Source: Clostridiales bacterium | Lineage (GTDB): Bacteria; Bacillota; Clostridia; Christensenellales; Borkfalkiaceae | Assembly (NCBI GenBank): GCA_015069365.1 | Contig: SVIT01000005.1 | Span: 1-54,230, forward strand | Length of the DNA stretch: 54,230 nucleotides | Direction: 5' to 3' | In this document: piece after piece, positions 16,992 through 26,540 of the stretch | Layout: each line of letters opens with the position of its first letter | Position numbering within the stretch: position 1 is the stretch's first letter | Notes under the pieces: model-generated | The model's database searches: none | Seen by the model: the letters and a program-made list of their open reading frames with translations, nothing else | Told to the model about the DNA's origin: nothing | Program-made: the position numbers and the translations under genes

Positions 16992-18761
16992 ATGGTAGGT
17001 AAGACAGTAAAAATTTCCGGACCTTTGATTATTGCCGAGGGGATGGCGGACGCAAAACTGTACGACGTTGTGCGTGTGTCGGACAAAGGCTTAATCGGTG
17101 AAATTATCGAGCTTCGCGGAGATAAAGCGTCTATTCAGGTTTATGAGGAAACATCGGGTTTAGGCCCCAACGAGGACGTTTATTCCATGGGCGAGCCTCT
17201 TTCCGCAGAGCTTGCGCCCGGTCTTATTACGGGGATATTCGACGGGATTCAACGTCCGTTGACGGCGCTTTATTTCAAATACGGCGACCGAATTTCCCGC
17301 GGCGTATCCGTCAATAATCTTGACAGAGAGAAAAAATGGGCGTTTATTCCCACTGCAAAGGTTGGCGATACCGTAAAAGCAGGCGACACGTTGGGTATCG
17401 TGCATGAGACGGAAATTGTCGATCATAAAATCCTCGTTCCTTACGGCATGGAAGGGCGCGTGCGCGCTATTTCCGAGGGAGAATATACAATCGAAGAACC
17501 CGTAGCGGAGATTGAAACGCCGTCAGGCGAAAGAAAGACGGTATGCATGCTCCGTAAATGGCCAGTAAGAAAGGGTAGACCGTATGCGGAAAAACTTTCT
17601 CCCACTCAACCTATGGTAACGGGGCAGCGTGTTATCGACACTCTTTTCCCGATTGCGAAAGGCGGTGTTGCGGCTGTTCCTGGGCCTTTCGGCAGCGGAA
17701 AGACGGTCGTACAGCATCAGCTTGCAAAATGGGCGGACGCAGATATTATCGTATACGTTGGTTGTGGCGAACGCGGCAACGAAATGACGGACGTTCTCAA
17801 TGAGTTTCCTGAACTGAAAGATCCAAAAACTGGTGAACCTTTGATGAAGAGAACGGTGTTGATTGCAAACACTTCGGATATGCCTGTTGCGGCGCGCGAA
17901 GCGTCTATTTATACGGGTATCACGATTGCAGAATATTTCCGCGATATGGGCTATAACGTAGCGATTATGGCGGATTCTACTTCCCGTTGGGCAGAGGCGC
18001 TTCGTGAAATGAGCGGACGTCTTGAAGAGATGCCTGGTGACGAAGGGTATCCCGCGTACCTTGCCTCTCGTCTTGCGGAGTTCTACGAGCGCGCAGGTAT
18101 TGTGAAATTGCTTGGCAGTGAAGAAAAAATCGGTTCGGTTACGGCAATCGGGGCAGTATCCCCTCCGGGCGGTGACTTGAGTGAACCTGTAGCACAGGCA
18201 ACCTTGCGTATCGTAAAGGTGTTCTGGGGACTGAGCTCTGCACTTGCTTACAAACGCCATTTCCCTGCTATCGACTGGTTGATCAGTTATTCGTTGTATG
18301 CAGATAAAATGAAAGAATGGTACGACGAGAGCGTCGGCGCGGATTTCTTAAAATACCGTCAATTTGTAATGACAATTTTGCAGGAAGAGGCGGCTCTTGA
18401 CGAAATCGTGCGTTTGGTCGGTATGGACGCATTGTCTTCTAAAGACCGTTTGACAATGGAAACGGCAAAGATTGTCCGCGAGGACTATTTGCACCAAAAC
18501 GCATTCCATGAGGTGGATACGTACACTTCAATGACGAAACAGTTTTTGATGCTGAAGCTCATTTACGAATTTCACCGCCTTGCAGGTATCGCGATCGGGA
18601 ATTACGCTGATTTAGACGAGATTTTGGCGGCTTCGTGCAAGGAAATGATCGGCCGTGCAAAATATATTGAAGAGGAAAATATCAGTCAGTTTGACGAGAT
18701 ATTCAAGACAATGAACACAGAATTGAAAGCGATTGCAGAGGGGGGAAGCGACGATGTTTAA
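16992..18761 (+). CDS. ntpA: V-type ATPase catalytic subunit A
   Basis: The catalytic head subunit that hydrolyses or makes ATP, 589 residues. The Walker A loop GPFGSGKT is at about 231-238. The non-homologous region typical of A subunits (about 110-190) and the [28 protein letters not shown] stretch of the catalytic site are present. The start at 16992 is chosen because [11 protein letters not shown] matches the family opening and GAGG lies 9 nt upstream. Codons at 16977 (GTG) and 16983 (ATG) are alternatives. The last 8 bases overlap ntpB. Confidence 0.97.
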   Translation: MVGKTVKISGPLIIAEGMADAKLYDVVRVSDKGLIGEIIELRGDKASIQVYEETSGLGPNEDVYSMGEPLSAELAPGLITGIFDGIQRPLTALYFKYGDRISRGVSVNNLDREKKWAFIPTAKVGDTVKAGDTLGIVHETEIVDHKILVPYGMEGRVRAISEGEYTIEEPVAEIETPSGERKTVCMLRKWPVRKGRPYAEKLSPTQPMVTGQRVIDTLFPIAKGGVAAVPGPFGSGKTVVQHQLAKWADADIIVYVGCGERGNEMTDVLNEFPELKDPKTGEPLMKRTVLIANTSDMPVAAREASIYTGITIAEYFRDMGYNVAIMADSTSRWAEALREMSGRLEEMPGDEGYPAYLASRLAEFYERAGIVKLLGSEEKIGSVTAIGAVSPPGGDLSEPVAQATLRIVKVFWGLSSALAYKRHFPAIDWLISYSLYADKMKEWYDESVGADFLKYRQFVMTILQEEAALDEIVRLVGMDALSSKDRLTMETAKIVREDYLHQNAFHEVDTYTSMTKQFLMLKLIYEFHRLAGIAIGNYADLDEILAASCKEMIGRAKYIEEENISQFDEIFKTMNTELKAIAEGGSDDV

Positions 18762-20139
18762 GGAATACAAAACAATTCGTGAAGTCGTCGGCCCTTTAAT
18801 GGTTGTTGAAGGGGTCGAGGGGGTTAAATATAACGAACTGGTGGAGATTGTCAATACCAGCGGCGAGACGCGCTTAGGTAAAGTGCTTGAAATCAACCGT
18901 GATAAAGCGGTGGTACAGCTCTTTGAAAACTCTCAAGGTCTGCAAATTTCAGGTGCAAAAGCACGTTTCTTGGGGCACAGCCAAGAACTGTCGGTGTCTG
19001 AGGATATGCTTGGACGAGTATTTGACGGTATGGGTAATCCTCGTGACGGCGGCGCACCGATTATTCCCGAAAAGAAGATGGATATCAACGGTGAACCTTT
19101 GAATCCCGCGGCACGCGATTATCCCAACGAGTTTATTCAAACGGGCGTATCGGCAATCGACGGCTTGAATACGCTGGTAAGAGGGCAAAAACTTCCCGTA
19201 TTTTCCATGAGCGGTTTGCCTCATGCAGAACTTGCGGCGCAAATTGCCCGTCAAGCAAAGGTAAGAAGCGGAGATTGTAAATTCGCGGTTGTTTTTGCGG
19301 CTATTGGTATCACGTTCGAAGAGGCGCAATACTTTGTAGACGATTTCAAAAAGACTGGTGCAATCGAGAGAACGGTTCTATTCACCAATCTTGCAAACGA
19401 CCCTGCGGTAGAACGTATTGCAACTCCCCGCATGGCGCTTACCTGCGCAGAATATTTGGCGTTTGAAAAGGGTATGCACGTTTTGGTTATCATGACGGAT
19501 ATTACTAACTATGCCGAGGCCCTTCGTGAGGTTTCCGCGGCGAGAAGAGAGGTGCCCGGTAGACGCGGTTATCCTGGTTATTTGTATACCGATCTTGCAA
19601 GCTTATATGAAAGAGCGGGAAGAATTCGTGGTAAAGAGGGTTCAATCACACAGATCCCTATTTTGACGATGCCTGAAGACGATAAGACCCATCCCATTCC
19701 CGACCTTACGGGATATATTACGGAAGGGCAGATTATACTTTCCCGTGACCTTTATAAAAAAGGTATCAATCCTCCCATCGACGTATTGCCTTCTCTGTCC
19801 CGTTTAAAGGATAAGGGTATCGGTAAAGAGAAGACGCGTGAGGATCATGCGGATACCATGAACCAGTTGTTTGCGGCTTACGCAAGAGGTAAGGAGAGTA
19901 AAGAACTTTCCGCAATTCTCGGCGAAGCGGCACTGTCTGACGTGGATAAACTGTATGCTAAATTCGCAGAATCGTTCGAAAGAGAATATATCAATCAAGG
20001 TTTCGAGAAGGACAGAACGATTGAAGAAACTCTGAATTTGGGTTGGAAGTTGATGAAGGTTCTGCCTAAGAGCGAGTTAAAACGTATTCGTACGGCATAT
20101 ATTGACAAATATTTTGGAGAGGATAATGGCGAGGCTTAA
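18754..20139 (+). CDS. ntpB: V-type ATPase subunit B
   Basis: The non-catalytic head subunit, 461 residues, alternating with A in the hexamer. It opens [27 protein letters not shown]. It carries the degenerate nucleotide site SMSGLPHAE in place of a Walker A, and the [32 protein letters not shown] stretch that supplies residues to the A site. The ATG at 18754 follows GGGGGGAAG. An in-frame upstream codon at 18733 lies inside ntpA and is rejected. It overlaps ntpA by 8 bp and ntpD by 14 bp. Confidence 0.97.
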   Translation: MFKEYKTIREVVGPLMVVEGVEGVKYNELVEIVNTSGETRLGKVLEINRDKAVVQLFENSQGLQISGAKARFLGHSQELSVSEDMLGRVFDGMGNPRDGGAPIIPEKKMDINGEPLNPAARDYPNEFIQTGVSAIDGLNTLVRGQKLPVFSMSGLPHAELAAQIARQAKVRSGDCKFAVVFAAIGITFEEAQYFVDDFKKTGAIERTVLFTNLANDPAVERIATPRMALTCAEYLAFEKGMHVLVIMTDITNYAEALREVSAARREVPGRRGYPGYLYTDLASLYERAGRIRGKEGSITQIPILTMPEDDKTHPIPDLTGYITEGQIILSRDLYKKGINPPIDVLPSLSRLKDKGIGKEKTREDHADTMNQLFAAYARGKESKELSAILGEAALSDVDKLYAKFAESFEREYINQGFEKDRTIEETLNLGWKLMKVLPKSELKRIRTAYIDKYFGEDNGEA

Positions 20140-20746
20140 CGTAAACCCTACGCGCATGGAGCTTAAAAAATTAAAAGCTCGTTTGGCAACGGCGACGCGC
20201 GGACACAAACTCTTAAAAGATAAATCTGATGAGATGATTCGACGTTTTACGGTGATTATCCGTGAGGCGAAATCTTTGCGCGAGGAAGTAGAAGCGGAGT
20301 TATCGGGCGTTCTCAAACAGTTTTCCATCGCTCGATCGCTCACCCCCTCGTATGTGGCGGAAACGGCGTTTTCCATGCCTTCTGTTGCGGTGAAAGCGGT
20401 TTGTGAAACGGAGAGTGTTATGGGGATTGATGTTCCGAAGATTACCATTGAGCGAGAGACTCGTTCAGGCGGTTTGCCTTATGCGTATTCGGAGATCACG
20501 GGTGAGGCGGACTATTCCGTGGAAAAAGCGTCCGTGCTTTTGCCGAAAATGGTGGCTTTGGCGCAGACGGAAAAGGCGGTGCGAATGTTGGCGGAGGAGA
20601 TTGAGCGCAACAAACGCCGAGTCAACGCTTTAGAGTACGTTATGATCCCTCAATTAGAAGAAACAATCAAGTATATTAAGGACAAATTAGACGAAAACGA
20701 AAGGGCGGCAGTCGTTCGTTTGATGAAAGTAAAAAGCAAGGTGTAA
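20126..20746 (+). CDS. ntpD: V-type ATPase central shaft subunit D
   Basis: The rotor-shaft coiled coil, 206 residues. The family opening [33 protein letters not shown] forms the first long helix, and [21 protein letters not shown] forms the second near the C-terminus. Together they make the antiparallel shaft inside the A3B3 head. GGAGAGG precedes the ATG at 20126. This is the last ATPase gene; ntpH and ntpJ of the E. hirae operon are absent, and a strong terminator follows. Confidence 0.96.
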   Translation: MARLNVNPTRMELKKLKARLATATRGHKLLKDKSDEMIRRFTVIIREAKSLREEVEAELSGVLKQFSIARSLTPSYVAETAFSMPSVAVKAVCETESVMGIDVPKITIERETRSGGLPYAYSEITGEADYSVEKASVLLPKMVALAQTEKAVRMLAEEIERNKRRVNALEYVMIPQLEETIKYIKDKLDENERAAVVRLMKVKSKV

Positions 20747-20753
20747 ATATGTT

Positions 20754-20783
20754 CTCCCCACGGCTTCACCGTGGGGAGTTTTT
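20754..20783 (+). terminator. Rho-independent terminator of the V-ATPase operon
   Basis: CTCCCCACGG (20754-20763) pairs with CCGTGGGGAG (20769-20778), a 10-bp perfect stem with a CTTCA loop, then five T. It lies 8 nt after the ntpD stop. Confidence 0.95.
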
Positions 20784-20829
20784 ACTTTTATGACAAACTT
20801 GTGAAAAGTACATTTTTTGCGGATATTGC

Positions 20830-20858
20830 TTGACATTGCGTTATGATAGGTGTATAAT
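20830..20858 (+). promoter_or_regulatory. Consensus sigma-A promoter of the VTT-acyltransferase gene
   Basis: TTGACA (20830-20835), a 17-bp spacer and TATAAT (20853-20858), a perfect consensus about 55 nt upstream of the start region. Confidence 0.88.
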
Positions 20859-20920
20859 AAATGTAACTGTAAAAGTTATTTTTTTCCACAATCAAAACAA
20901 AAAGTGTAGAAAAATGAAGT

Positions 20921-22861
20921 GTGGTTAGAGGCGTGGTAAAGAAAAAGAAAACAAGCAAACAATTAAAAATTATCTTGGCGATCGGCTTTGTTTTGGTCTT
21001 TTTAGGCTTGATGGTGTTCCTTTTCTCAGGGGATAACTTTGTGATTTTACAAGAGCTTTTCAAAAAAGACGTATCCAAAGAAGAGGTGCAGGAATCCTTA
21101 GGTAATTTAGGTTTTAAAGGTTATTTTACCATAGGCATTTTATCTATGCTACAGGTCGTTTTAACCTTTTTACCTGCCGAGCCCGCGCAGGTCATGGCGG
21201 GGATTGCGTTTGGTTTTTTAAAAGGCTCGGCCATTTGTTTGGCTGGTGTCTTTGTCGGGAATACGATTATTTATGTTTTGTATAAAATCTATGGTGAGAG
21301 CCTGGAAGAATATTTCAAGAAGAACGCGGAATTTGATTTTGAAACGGCGCGCAGTTCACCCAAAATCGCCGCAATCGTTTTTATGTTGTATTTCTTGCCT
21401 GCTATTCCTTACGGACTGATTTGTTTCTTCACTGCTTCCATCGGCAGCAAGTATCCAAAGTACATACTGTTGACAACGCTTGGTTCTATTCCGTCCATTT
21501 TTATCGGGGTTGGTTTGGGACATATGGCGATTGCTTCCAGCTGGATATTGTCGATTGCCGTATTCTTGGTATTGGTTGTTCTGTTGGTGGTGCTTTACAA
21601 GAATAAATCAAAAGTTTTTGCAAAGGTCAATGCATATATGAAAAAGAAAAATCAACCGTATACGTCAAAGACTGTGGTGAAAAAATACAATCCTTTCGTA
21701 TATCGGGTTTGCGCAATCGGAGCAAAAATTTTATTTGCCTTTAAATTAAAAATTCGTGTAACCAAAAAAGTACTCGATATAGAAAAACCTTCCATTGTAT
21801 TATGTACGCATGGGTCATTTGTAGACTTTCTTTACGCGGGGCAATGGTTAAAAAAGAAAAACCCTCATTTCATAACGGCGCGTATGTATTTTTACAACAA
21901 GCGGCTGGGGAGTATTTTGAGAAGTGTCGGCTGTTTCCCTAAGAGTATGTTTACGTCCGATCTCGATAATGCAAAAAATTGCATACGAGTATTGAAAGAG
22001 GAAAAAGGGGCGCTTGCAATGATGCCTGAGGCGCGTCTTTCTACCGCAGGTAGTTACGAAGGGGTTCAAGATACAACCTATCGCTTCTTGCAAAAGATGG
22101 GTGTTCCCGTCTATGTGATTCGTCTTCACGGCGATTATTTTGCAAAGCCGAAATGGGGGGACAAAATTAGACGAGGATCTTTGGTTGAGGGTGAAATTGA
22201 TCGCTTGTTTACGGCGGAAGAAGTAAAATCGCTGTCCTTGGAAGAGATAAAATTGCGTGCAGATGCGGCACTGAATTATAACGAGTTCGAGTGGTTGAAA
22301 ACAAAACCGAAGCAGCAGTATAAGAGTAAGACTTTGGCGGTTGGGTTGGAAAATATATTATACCGCTGTCCAAAGTGCGGCGCGCACTATACCATGCGGA
22401 CAAAAGGCAGGGATATTACTTGCGAAAAATGTGATTTCAAGGCAACGTTAGACAGCCGTTACGGCTTTGTGAACGGTGCGCCGTTTGATAATTTTGCCGT
22501 TTGGTACAATTGGCAGACGGAGGAAATGCGCAAGGAGATGTTGGCTGATCCCGATTTTGCTTTGGAGAGTGAAGTCACGTTGAAACATTCATCCAAAGAC
22601 GGGAAGACGATGCTTCGCGAGGCAGGAAAAGGGGTATGCCGTTTGGATAAAAATGGGCTGACCTATCGCGGTGAGGAAGACGGCGTGCAGATTGAAAAAT
22701 TCTTCCCGATGCAGGATATTTACCGTTTGCTTTTTGGTTCGGGCGAGGATTTTGAAATTTACGAGGGCACGGAGATTTGGTATTTTGTGCCGATAGAGCT
22801 TCGCAGTTGTATTGCTTGGTACATCGCCAGCGGTTTATTAAAAGAAGTATATAGTGAGTAA
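20921..22861 (+). CDS. VTT (DedA/TVP38-like) membrane domain fused to PlsC-type acyltransferase and zinc ribbon
   Basis: A 646-residue three-part fusion. Residues about 15-230 are a VTT/SNARE-associated membrane domain, with TFLPAEPAQVMAGIAFGF (82-99) and YFLPAIPYG (157-165). Residues about 285-430 look like a PlsC lysophosphatidate acyltransferase: HX4D (H297, D302) and a PEARLS block (369-374) at the usual PEGTRS position. Residues 483-504 form a zinc ribbon (C483, C486, C501, C504), followed by about 140 residues with no recognised domain. VTT proteins include lipid scramblases, so coupled lipid flipping and acylation is a reasonable guess but not shown. The start is uncertain: GTG at 20921 or GTG at 20933, neither with a well-spaced ribosome site. 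The next carrier gene begins 22 bp after its stop. Confidence 0.85.
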   Translation: MVRGVVKKKKTSKQLKIILAIGFVLVFLGLMVFLFSGDNFVILQELFKKDVSKEEVQESLGNLGFKGYFTIGILSMLQVVLTFLPAEPAQVMAGIAFGFLKGSAICLAGVFVGNTIIYVLYKIYGESLEEYFKKNAEFDFETARSSPKIAAIVFMLYFLPAIPYGLICFFTASIGSKYPKYILLTTLGSIPSIFIGVGLGHMAIASSWILSIAVFLVLVVLLVVLYKNKSKVFAKVNAYMKKKNQPYTSKTVVKKYNPFVYRVCAIGAKILFAFKLKIRVTKKVLDIEKPSIVLCTHGSFVDFLYAGQWLKKKNPHFITARMYFYNKRLGSILRSVGCFPKSMFTSDLDNAKNCIRVLKEEKGALAMMPEARLSTAGSYEGVQDTTYRFLQKMGVPVYVIRLHGDYFAKPKWGDKIRRGSLVEGEIDRLFTAEEVKSLSLEEIKLRADAALNYNEFEWLKTKPKQQYKSKTLAVGLENILYRCPKCGAHYTMRTKGRDITCEKCDFKATLDSRYGFVNGAPFDNFAVWYNWQTEEMRKEMLADPDFALESEVTLKHSSKDGKTMLREAGKGVCRLDKNGLTYRGEEDGVQIEKFFPMQDIYRLLFGSGEDFEIYEGTEIWYFVPIELRSCIAWYIASGLLKEVYSE

Positions 22862-22883
22862 TCCACATAAAGGAGAAAATCCT

Positions 22884-24338
22884 ATGGAAGAAAAAAAAGA
22901 AGAAGTGGCGGAGAAGAAAGAGGAAAAATCCTTTTCTTCAATCAATTTAAAATCTTTTTTGTTGGTAACGATTATTTTGGGTACAATGCTGATTGTCAGC
23001 GGTGTGCTTTCGTATCTTATTCCGCAAGGAAGTTTCAGCCGTGATCCTGACGGTGTTATTATTGACGGGACGTATGCGGAGCAGGGGATAAAAGGGATTG
23101 CAATTTGGCGTATTATCACTGCACCTTTTCGCGTATTTGCGTCCGACGATGCACTCACGATTATTTTTATCAGCTTGTTTTTGCTGATTATGAGCGGTGT
23201 TTTTAACTTACTTGATAAAACAAACGGTATCCGAGTTATTATCGGCAAAACTGTGCGCAAGTTCTCGAAACAGCGCAAGTTGGTTGTATGTATTGCCTTG
23301 CTTGCTTTTATGGCGTTCGGTAGCTTTTTCGGTATGTTTGAAGAGCTAGTGACTTTGCTTCCTCTCGTAATCGTATTTATGCTTTCAATGGGTATGGATA
23401 CGTTGACGGGGTTGGGTGTATGTATGCTTGGGGCATGTTTCGGTTTTTCTGCGGCGATTACTAACCCGTTTTCAGTTGGGATTGCATCTAATCTTGCGGG
23501 GACGTACGTGCTTCAAGGCGCGTGGTTGAGGATTTTATTTTTTGTGATTGTTTTTGCAATCGTTGCGGCTTTCTTGTTATTGCATATCCGCAAGATTACG
23601 AATAATCCCGAGAAATCCTACACCTATGCGGCGGATATGGAGCGTAGAAAAACGCTTGCTTTGCAGACCGAAATGGAAAGTGAAGAAGATAACCGTATCT
23701 TTAAGATTTATGCGGTATTTTTTGCGGTTCAGTTGGTTATGCTGTTATTGATCGCAAGCATTCGCGTCATTGCGAGTTATGCAATCCCGTTGCTTGCTTT
23801 CAGCTTTTTGATCGGCGGTATTATTTGCGGTTGTTTTGTTTGTGAAAACAAGAAAGACGTCTTTAAGTATATGGGGCAGGGCGCTGTATCCATGCTGCCT
23901 GCGGTGGCATTGATTGCGTTGGCGTCGTCAATCAAACTAGTTATGACCGAGAGCGGCATTTTGGATACGGTCATGTATCACGTTATTGAAAGTTTACGCG
24001 GTAAAGACAAATTTCTTTGCGTAGTATTGATTTACCTCTTGACCTTATTCTTGCAGATCTTTATTGGCTCGGCTTCGGCGAAAATTATGCTTGTCATGCC
24101 GATCATTTTACCGATTTGCGCAACGCTGGGATTGTCTACAAATATTGTCATTTTGACCTATTGCATGGCTGACGGTTTTACGGATATGATATTGCCGACC
24201 AACCCCGTATTGTTGATCGGGCTTTCAATGGCAAACGTATCTTATGATAAATGGGTAAAATGGACGTGGAAATTACAACTCCTTGTGTTTGCAATAACAC
24301 TGCTGATTTTGTTCTTCGGTGTTCAAATAGCATATTAA
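22884..24338 (+). CDS. YfcC family (DcuC/C4-dicarboxylate-carrier-like) transporter
   Basis: A 484-residue transporter with about 12-13 membrane helices. A charged Lys/Glu N-terminal tail (1-25) precedes VLSYLIPQGSFSRD, a family mark. The C-terminal signature DGFTDMILPTNPVLLIGLSM, followed by YDKWVKWTW, is that of YfcC-type proteins in the anaerobic C4-dicarboxylate carrier clan. Substrates of this branch are poorly known and may be amino acids or peptides. AAAGGAGA precedes the ATG at 22884. It probably shares the promoter of the lipid fusion gene, since only 22 bp separate them. Confidence 0.85.
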   Translation: MEEKKEEVAEKKEEKSFSSINLKSFLLVTIILGTMLIVSGVLSYLIPQGSFSRDPDGVIIDGTYAEQGIKGIAIWRIITAPFRVFASDDALTIIFISLFLLIMSGVFNLLDKTNGIRVIIGKTVRKFSKQRKLVVCIALLAFMAFGSFFGMFEELVTLLPLVIVFMLSMGMDTLTGLGVCMLGACFGFSAAITNPFSVGIASNLAGTYVLQGAWLRILFFVIVFAIVAAFLLLHIRKITNNPEKSYTYAADMERRKTLALQTEMESEEDNRIFKIYAVFFAVQLVMLLLIASIRVIASYAIPLLAFSFLIGGIICGCFVCENKKDVFKYMGQGAVSMLPAVALIALASSIKLVMTESGILDTVMYHVIESLRGKDKFLCVVLIYLLTLFLQIFIGSASAKIMLVMPIILPICATLGLSTNIVILTYCMADGFTDMILPTNPVLLIGLSMANVSYDKWVKWTWKLQLLVFAITLLILFFGVQIAY

Positions 24339-24343
24339 GAAGA

Positions 24344-24369
24344 AAACCTCCGAGATTTCTCGGAGGTTT
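24344..24369. terminator. Bidirectional terminator between convergent genes
   Basis: An 11-bp perfect stem (24344-24354 with 24359-24369) and an ATTT loop, T-rich on the plus side and T-rich on the complementary side. It serves the carrier gene on the plus strand and the PH-like gene on the minus strand. Confidence 0.9.
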
Positions 24370-24374
24370 GATTT

Positions 24375-24863
24375 TTATTTATCGTCCGTATCTTTTTTAT
24401 CGGCGAGGGTAAAGCTGTATTCAATATCAGGGTTGACTTTCCGCAACGCTTGCACAAGATCATTGTTCCACTGCGGGTTGACGGTTGCAACAAAATACTC
24501 CTCACCCATATAGACGGTCAATTTTTGATTGTCGGTATTAAGTAGTACAGAGGTAATATCTTTGATGGGATACGTACTTTTGATAAACCCGAACTGCATA
24601 ATGAAATGCTCGTTGGTGACCGCGTATTGCGAGCGGATCAATAAGGAAATGACAACTGCAATGCAAAAAAGGCATATCAGGATTAGGAAAGGGGATTTTA
24701 GTGCCTCTCCAAAATTATGCACCCCGTTGCTTTTAATCAATCTCCAAATGCTGAGCGCAATACCGATAGAGCAAAGTACCAGCACGGCGCAGGCCAGTAA
24801 AATCATAATGGGAGTAAATTTGAATTTAAAAATTGTACGATTAGTATTTTCTGTTTTTTTCAT
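24375..24863 (-). CDS. Small membrane protein with PH-like cytoplasmic domain
   Basis: 162 residues with two membrane helices (about 18-42 and 57-77), followed by a strand-rich domain starting SQYAVTNEHFIMQFGFIKSTYPIKDITSV. That layout matches bacterial PH-domain membrane proteins (YdbS/DUF304-like), whose role is largely unknown. The C-terminus is charged. No ribosome site is seen; the start lies 6 nt after a TATAAT, making this a second leaderless candidate. It stands alone between a divergent promoter region and a shared terminator. Confidence 0.6.
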   Translation of the reverse strand: MKKTENTNRTIFKFKFTPIMILLACAVLVLCSIGIALSIWRLIKSNGVHNFGEALKSPFLILICLFCIAVVISLLIRSQYAVTNEHFIMQFGFIKSTYPIKDITSVLLNTDNQKLTVYMGEEYFVATVNPQWNNDLVQALRKVNPDIEYSFTLADKKDTDDK

Positions 24864-24869
24864 AGTATG

Positions 24870-24898
24870 ATTATAGCATGCTTGTGGAAAAAAAGCAA
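24870..24898 (-). promoter_or_regulatory. Sigma-A-type promoter of the PH-like gene
   Basis: On the minus strand TTGCTT (plus 24893-24898), a 17-bp spacer and TATAAT (plus 24870-24875). The ATG begins 6 nt after the -10 box, so no leader is expected. Confidence 0.72.
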
Positions 24899-24962
24899 CA
24901 GATGAGAAGACGAATTTTTACAATTTAGTGCAAAAAAAAGGTAAAAAAAAGAGTTGTAAAAC

Positions 24963-24991
24963 TTGCAAAAATAAACGGAAAGCAGTATAAT
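24963..24991 (+). promoter_or_regulatory. Sigma-A-type promoter of the second MATE gene
   Basis: TTGCAA (24963-24968), a 17-bp spacer and TATAAT (24986-24991), about 49 nt before the ATG. Confidence 0.78.
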
Positions 24992-25039
24992 GATAATGAA
25001 AAAATATGAGCTTGATTTTTCGAGGTAGAGAGAAAGAAA

Positions 25040-26500
25040 ATGGCAGAATCTATAAAGGAAAAGAGGGGGTTGCACAGTGAAGAGGCAATCGCCGAAAGAG
25101 AGAGAAAACAGTTTGTCAAGATGACAAAAACGCCGATTTCCAGATTGATTATCGGATTGGGTATTCCCACAACGCTTAGCATGATGGTTACGTCGTTATA
25201 CAACCTGGCTGACACCTATTTTGTATCCAGTGTCAGCGAAGCGGCAACGGCTGCCGTCAACAATTTGTTGGCGCTGATGTCGATTATCCAAGCGATCGGC
25301 TTTACTTATGGTATGGGTAGCGGCAGTATCGTTTCCAAATTATTGGGGAAACGTGATAGAGAGGGCGCGGATAGAGTTGCGTCGTCTTCTTTCTTCATAG
25401 CGGCTGTCAGCGGGGTATTGATTGCAGTCTTTGGGTTGATGTTCCTAACGCCGCTTTTAAGATTGTTAGGTTCGATCGAGGAAGAAGTTTTTCTTTGTTC
25501 CCAGAAATACGGTTATTTTATTTTGCTTGCAGCACCCATTATGTGTATGAGTTTTGTCATGAACAACGTTTTGCGCGCAGAGGGTAAGGCGGTGTTATCC
25601 ATGATCGGCTTGATTGTGGGCGCGGTTATTAACGTGGTTTTGGACCCGATCTTGATTTTTGGCGCAGGAATGGGGGTCACGGGTGCGGCTGTTGCAACGT
25701 TTGTTAGTCAAATCCTTAGCTTTTTAGTCCTTTTAACAATGTTCCTTTCTGGGCGTACTGTTGTGCGTTTGCGCTTCCGTGCAATTTCGTTAAGGCTGAC
25801 TGTTTACGGCGACGTAATCGCTACTGGGTTCCCGTCCTTTTGCAGACAAATCCTCGCTAGCCTTTGTACTGTTTTCTTGAGCCGCGCGGCATATACGCAC
25901 GGTGGACAAGCGGCACAGGCGGCATTGGGTGTTGTGCAAAAAATGTTTATGCTTGCATTTTCCATTTCTCTTGGCGTAGGGCAAGGCTATCAGCCCGTTT
26001 TAGGGTATAACTATAACGCGAAGCGTTTTGATCGAGTGCGCAGTGCATATTTGTTTACATTGACGTTTTCTACGTTGGTTATGATCGGTTTTGCGGTCAT
26101 ATGTGCAATTATCGCACCGAATATTATGGCGGCGTTCAGTTTGTCTGAGGCGGCGACGGAAATGGGTACGTTGACATTGCGTTTGCAATGCATCTGTATG
26201 CCTTTACTACCTACCAACTTTATGGCAGGACTTACCTATCAGGTAGTGGGCAATAAAGCGATAGCCTCGTTGCTGTCTATTTCCAGACAAGGTTTGTTCT
26301 ATATTCCAGCAGTTTTGATTTTGCCGAATCTGATGGGGATATTCGGAGTGGAATGTTGCCAAGCCGTATCCGATTTGTTTGCGTTTGTATTCAGTATTCC
26401 TTTTACATTTGCATTCTTCAGGACGTTGCGGAAAGAGGAGAAAAGGCTGGAAGACTCGTGCATTTACGGAGTGGACGTTGTGTATAAAGAAAATATATAA
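25040..26500 (+). CDS. MATE family efflux transporter
   Basis: 486 residues. An unusually charged N-terminal tail of about 30 residues precedes the typical TPISRLIIGLGIPTTLSMMVTSLYNLADTYFVS opening, and about 12 membrane helices follow. RAEGKAVLSMIGLIVGAVINVVLDPILIF (about 177-205) is a family hallmark. It is of the same family as the transporter at 10684-12045 but clearly not a recent duplicate. It exports unidentified compounds by Na+ or H+ exchange. GAGAGAAAGAAA precedes the ATG. It is a single-gene unit with its own promoter and terminator. Confidence 0.94.
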   Translation: MAESIKEKRGLHSEEAIAERERKQFVKMTKTPISRLIIGLGIPTTLSMMVTSLYNLADTYFVSSVSEAATAAVNNLLALMSIIQAIGFTYGMGSGSIVSKLLGKRDREGADRVASSSFFIAAVSGVLIAVFGLMFLTPLLRLLGSIEEEVFLCSQKYGYFILLAAPIMCMSFVMNNVLRAEGKAVLSMIGLIVGAVINVVLDPILIFGAGMGVTGAAVATFVSQILSFLVLLTMFLSGRTVVRLRFRAISLRLTVYGDVIATGFPSFCRQILASLCTVFLSRAAYTHGGQAAQAALGVVQKMFMLAFSISLGVGQGYQPVLGYNYNAKRFDRVRSAYLFTLTFSTLVMIGFAVICAIIAPNIMAAFSLSEAATEMGTLTLRLQCICMPLLPTNFMAGLTYQVVGNKAIASLLSISRQGLFYIPAVLILPNLMGIFGVECCQAVSDLFAFVFSIPFTFAFFRTLRKEEKRLEDSCIYGVDVVYKENI

Positions 26501-26507
26501 TAAAAAA

Positions 26508-26531
26508 ATCCTTCGTTGAAAAACGAAGGAT
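26508..26531. terminator. Bidirectional terminator between MATE and potD
   Basis: ATCCTTCGTT (26508-26517) pairs with AACGAAGGAT (26522-26531) around a GAAA loop, with an A-run on the left and a T-run on the right. It terminates both convergent units. Confidence 0.93.
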
Positions 26532-26540
26532 TTTTTTTAT

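Noticed and set aside
10684..26500. The two MATE genes as a recent duplication
   Set aside because: They share only family-level similarity, differ in N-terminus and length, and lie in unrelated transcription units.
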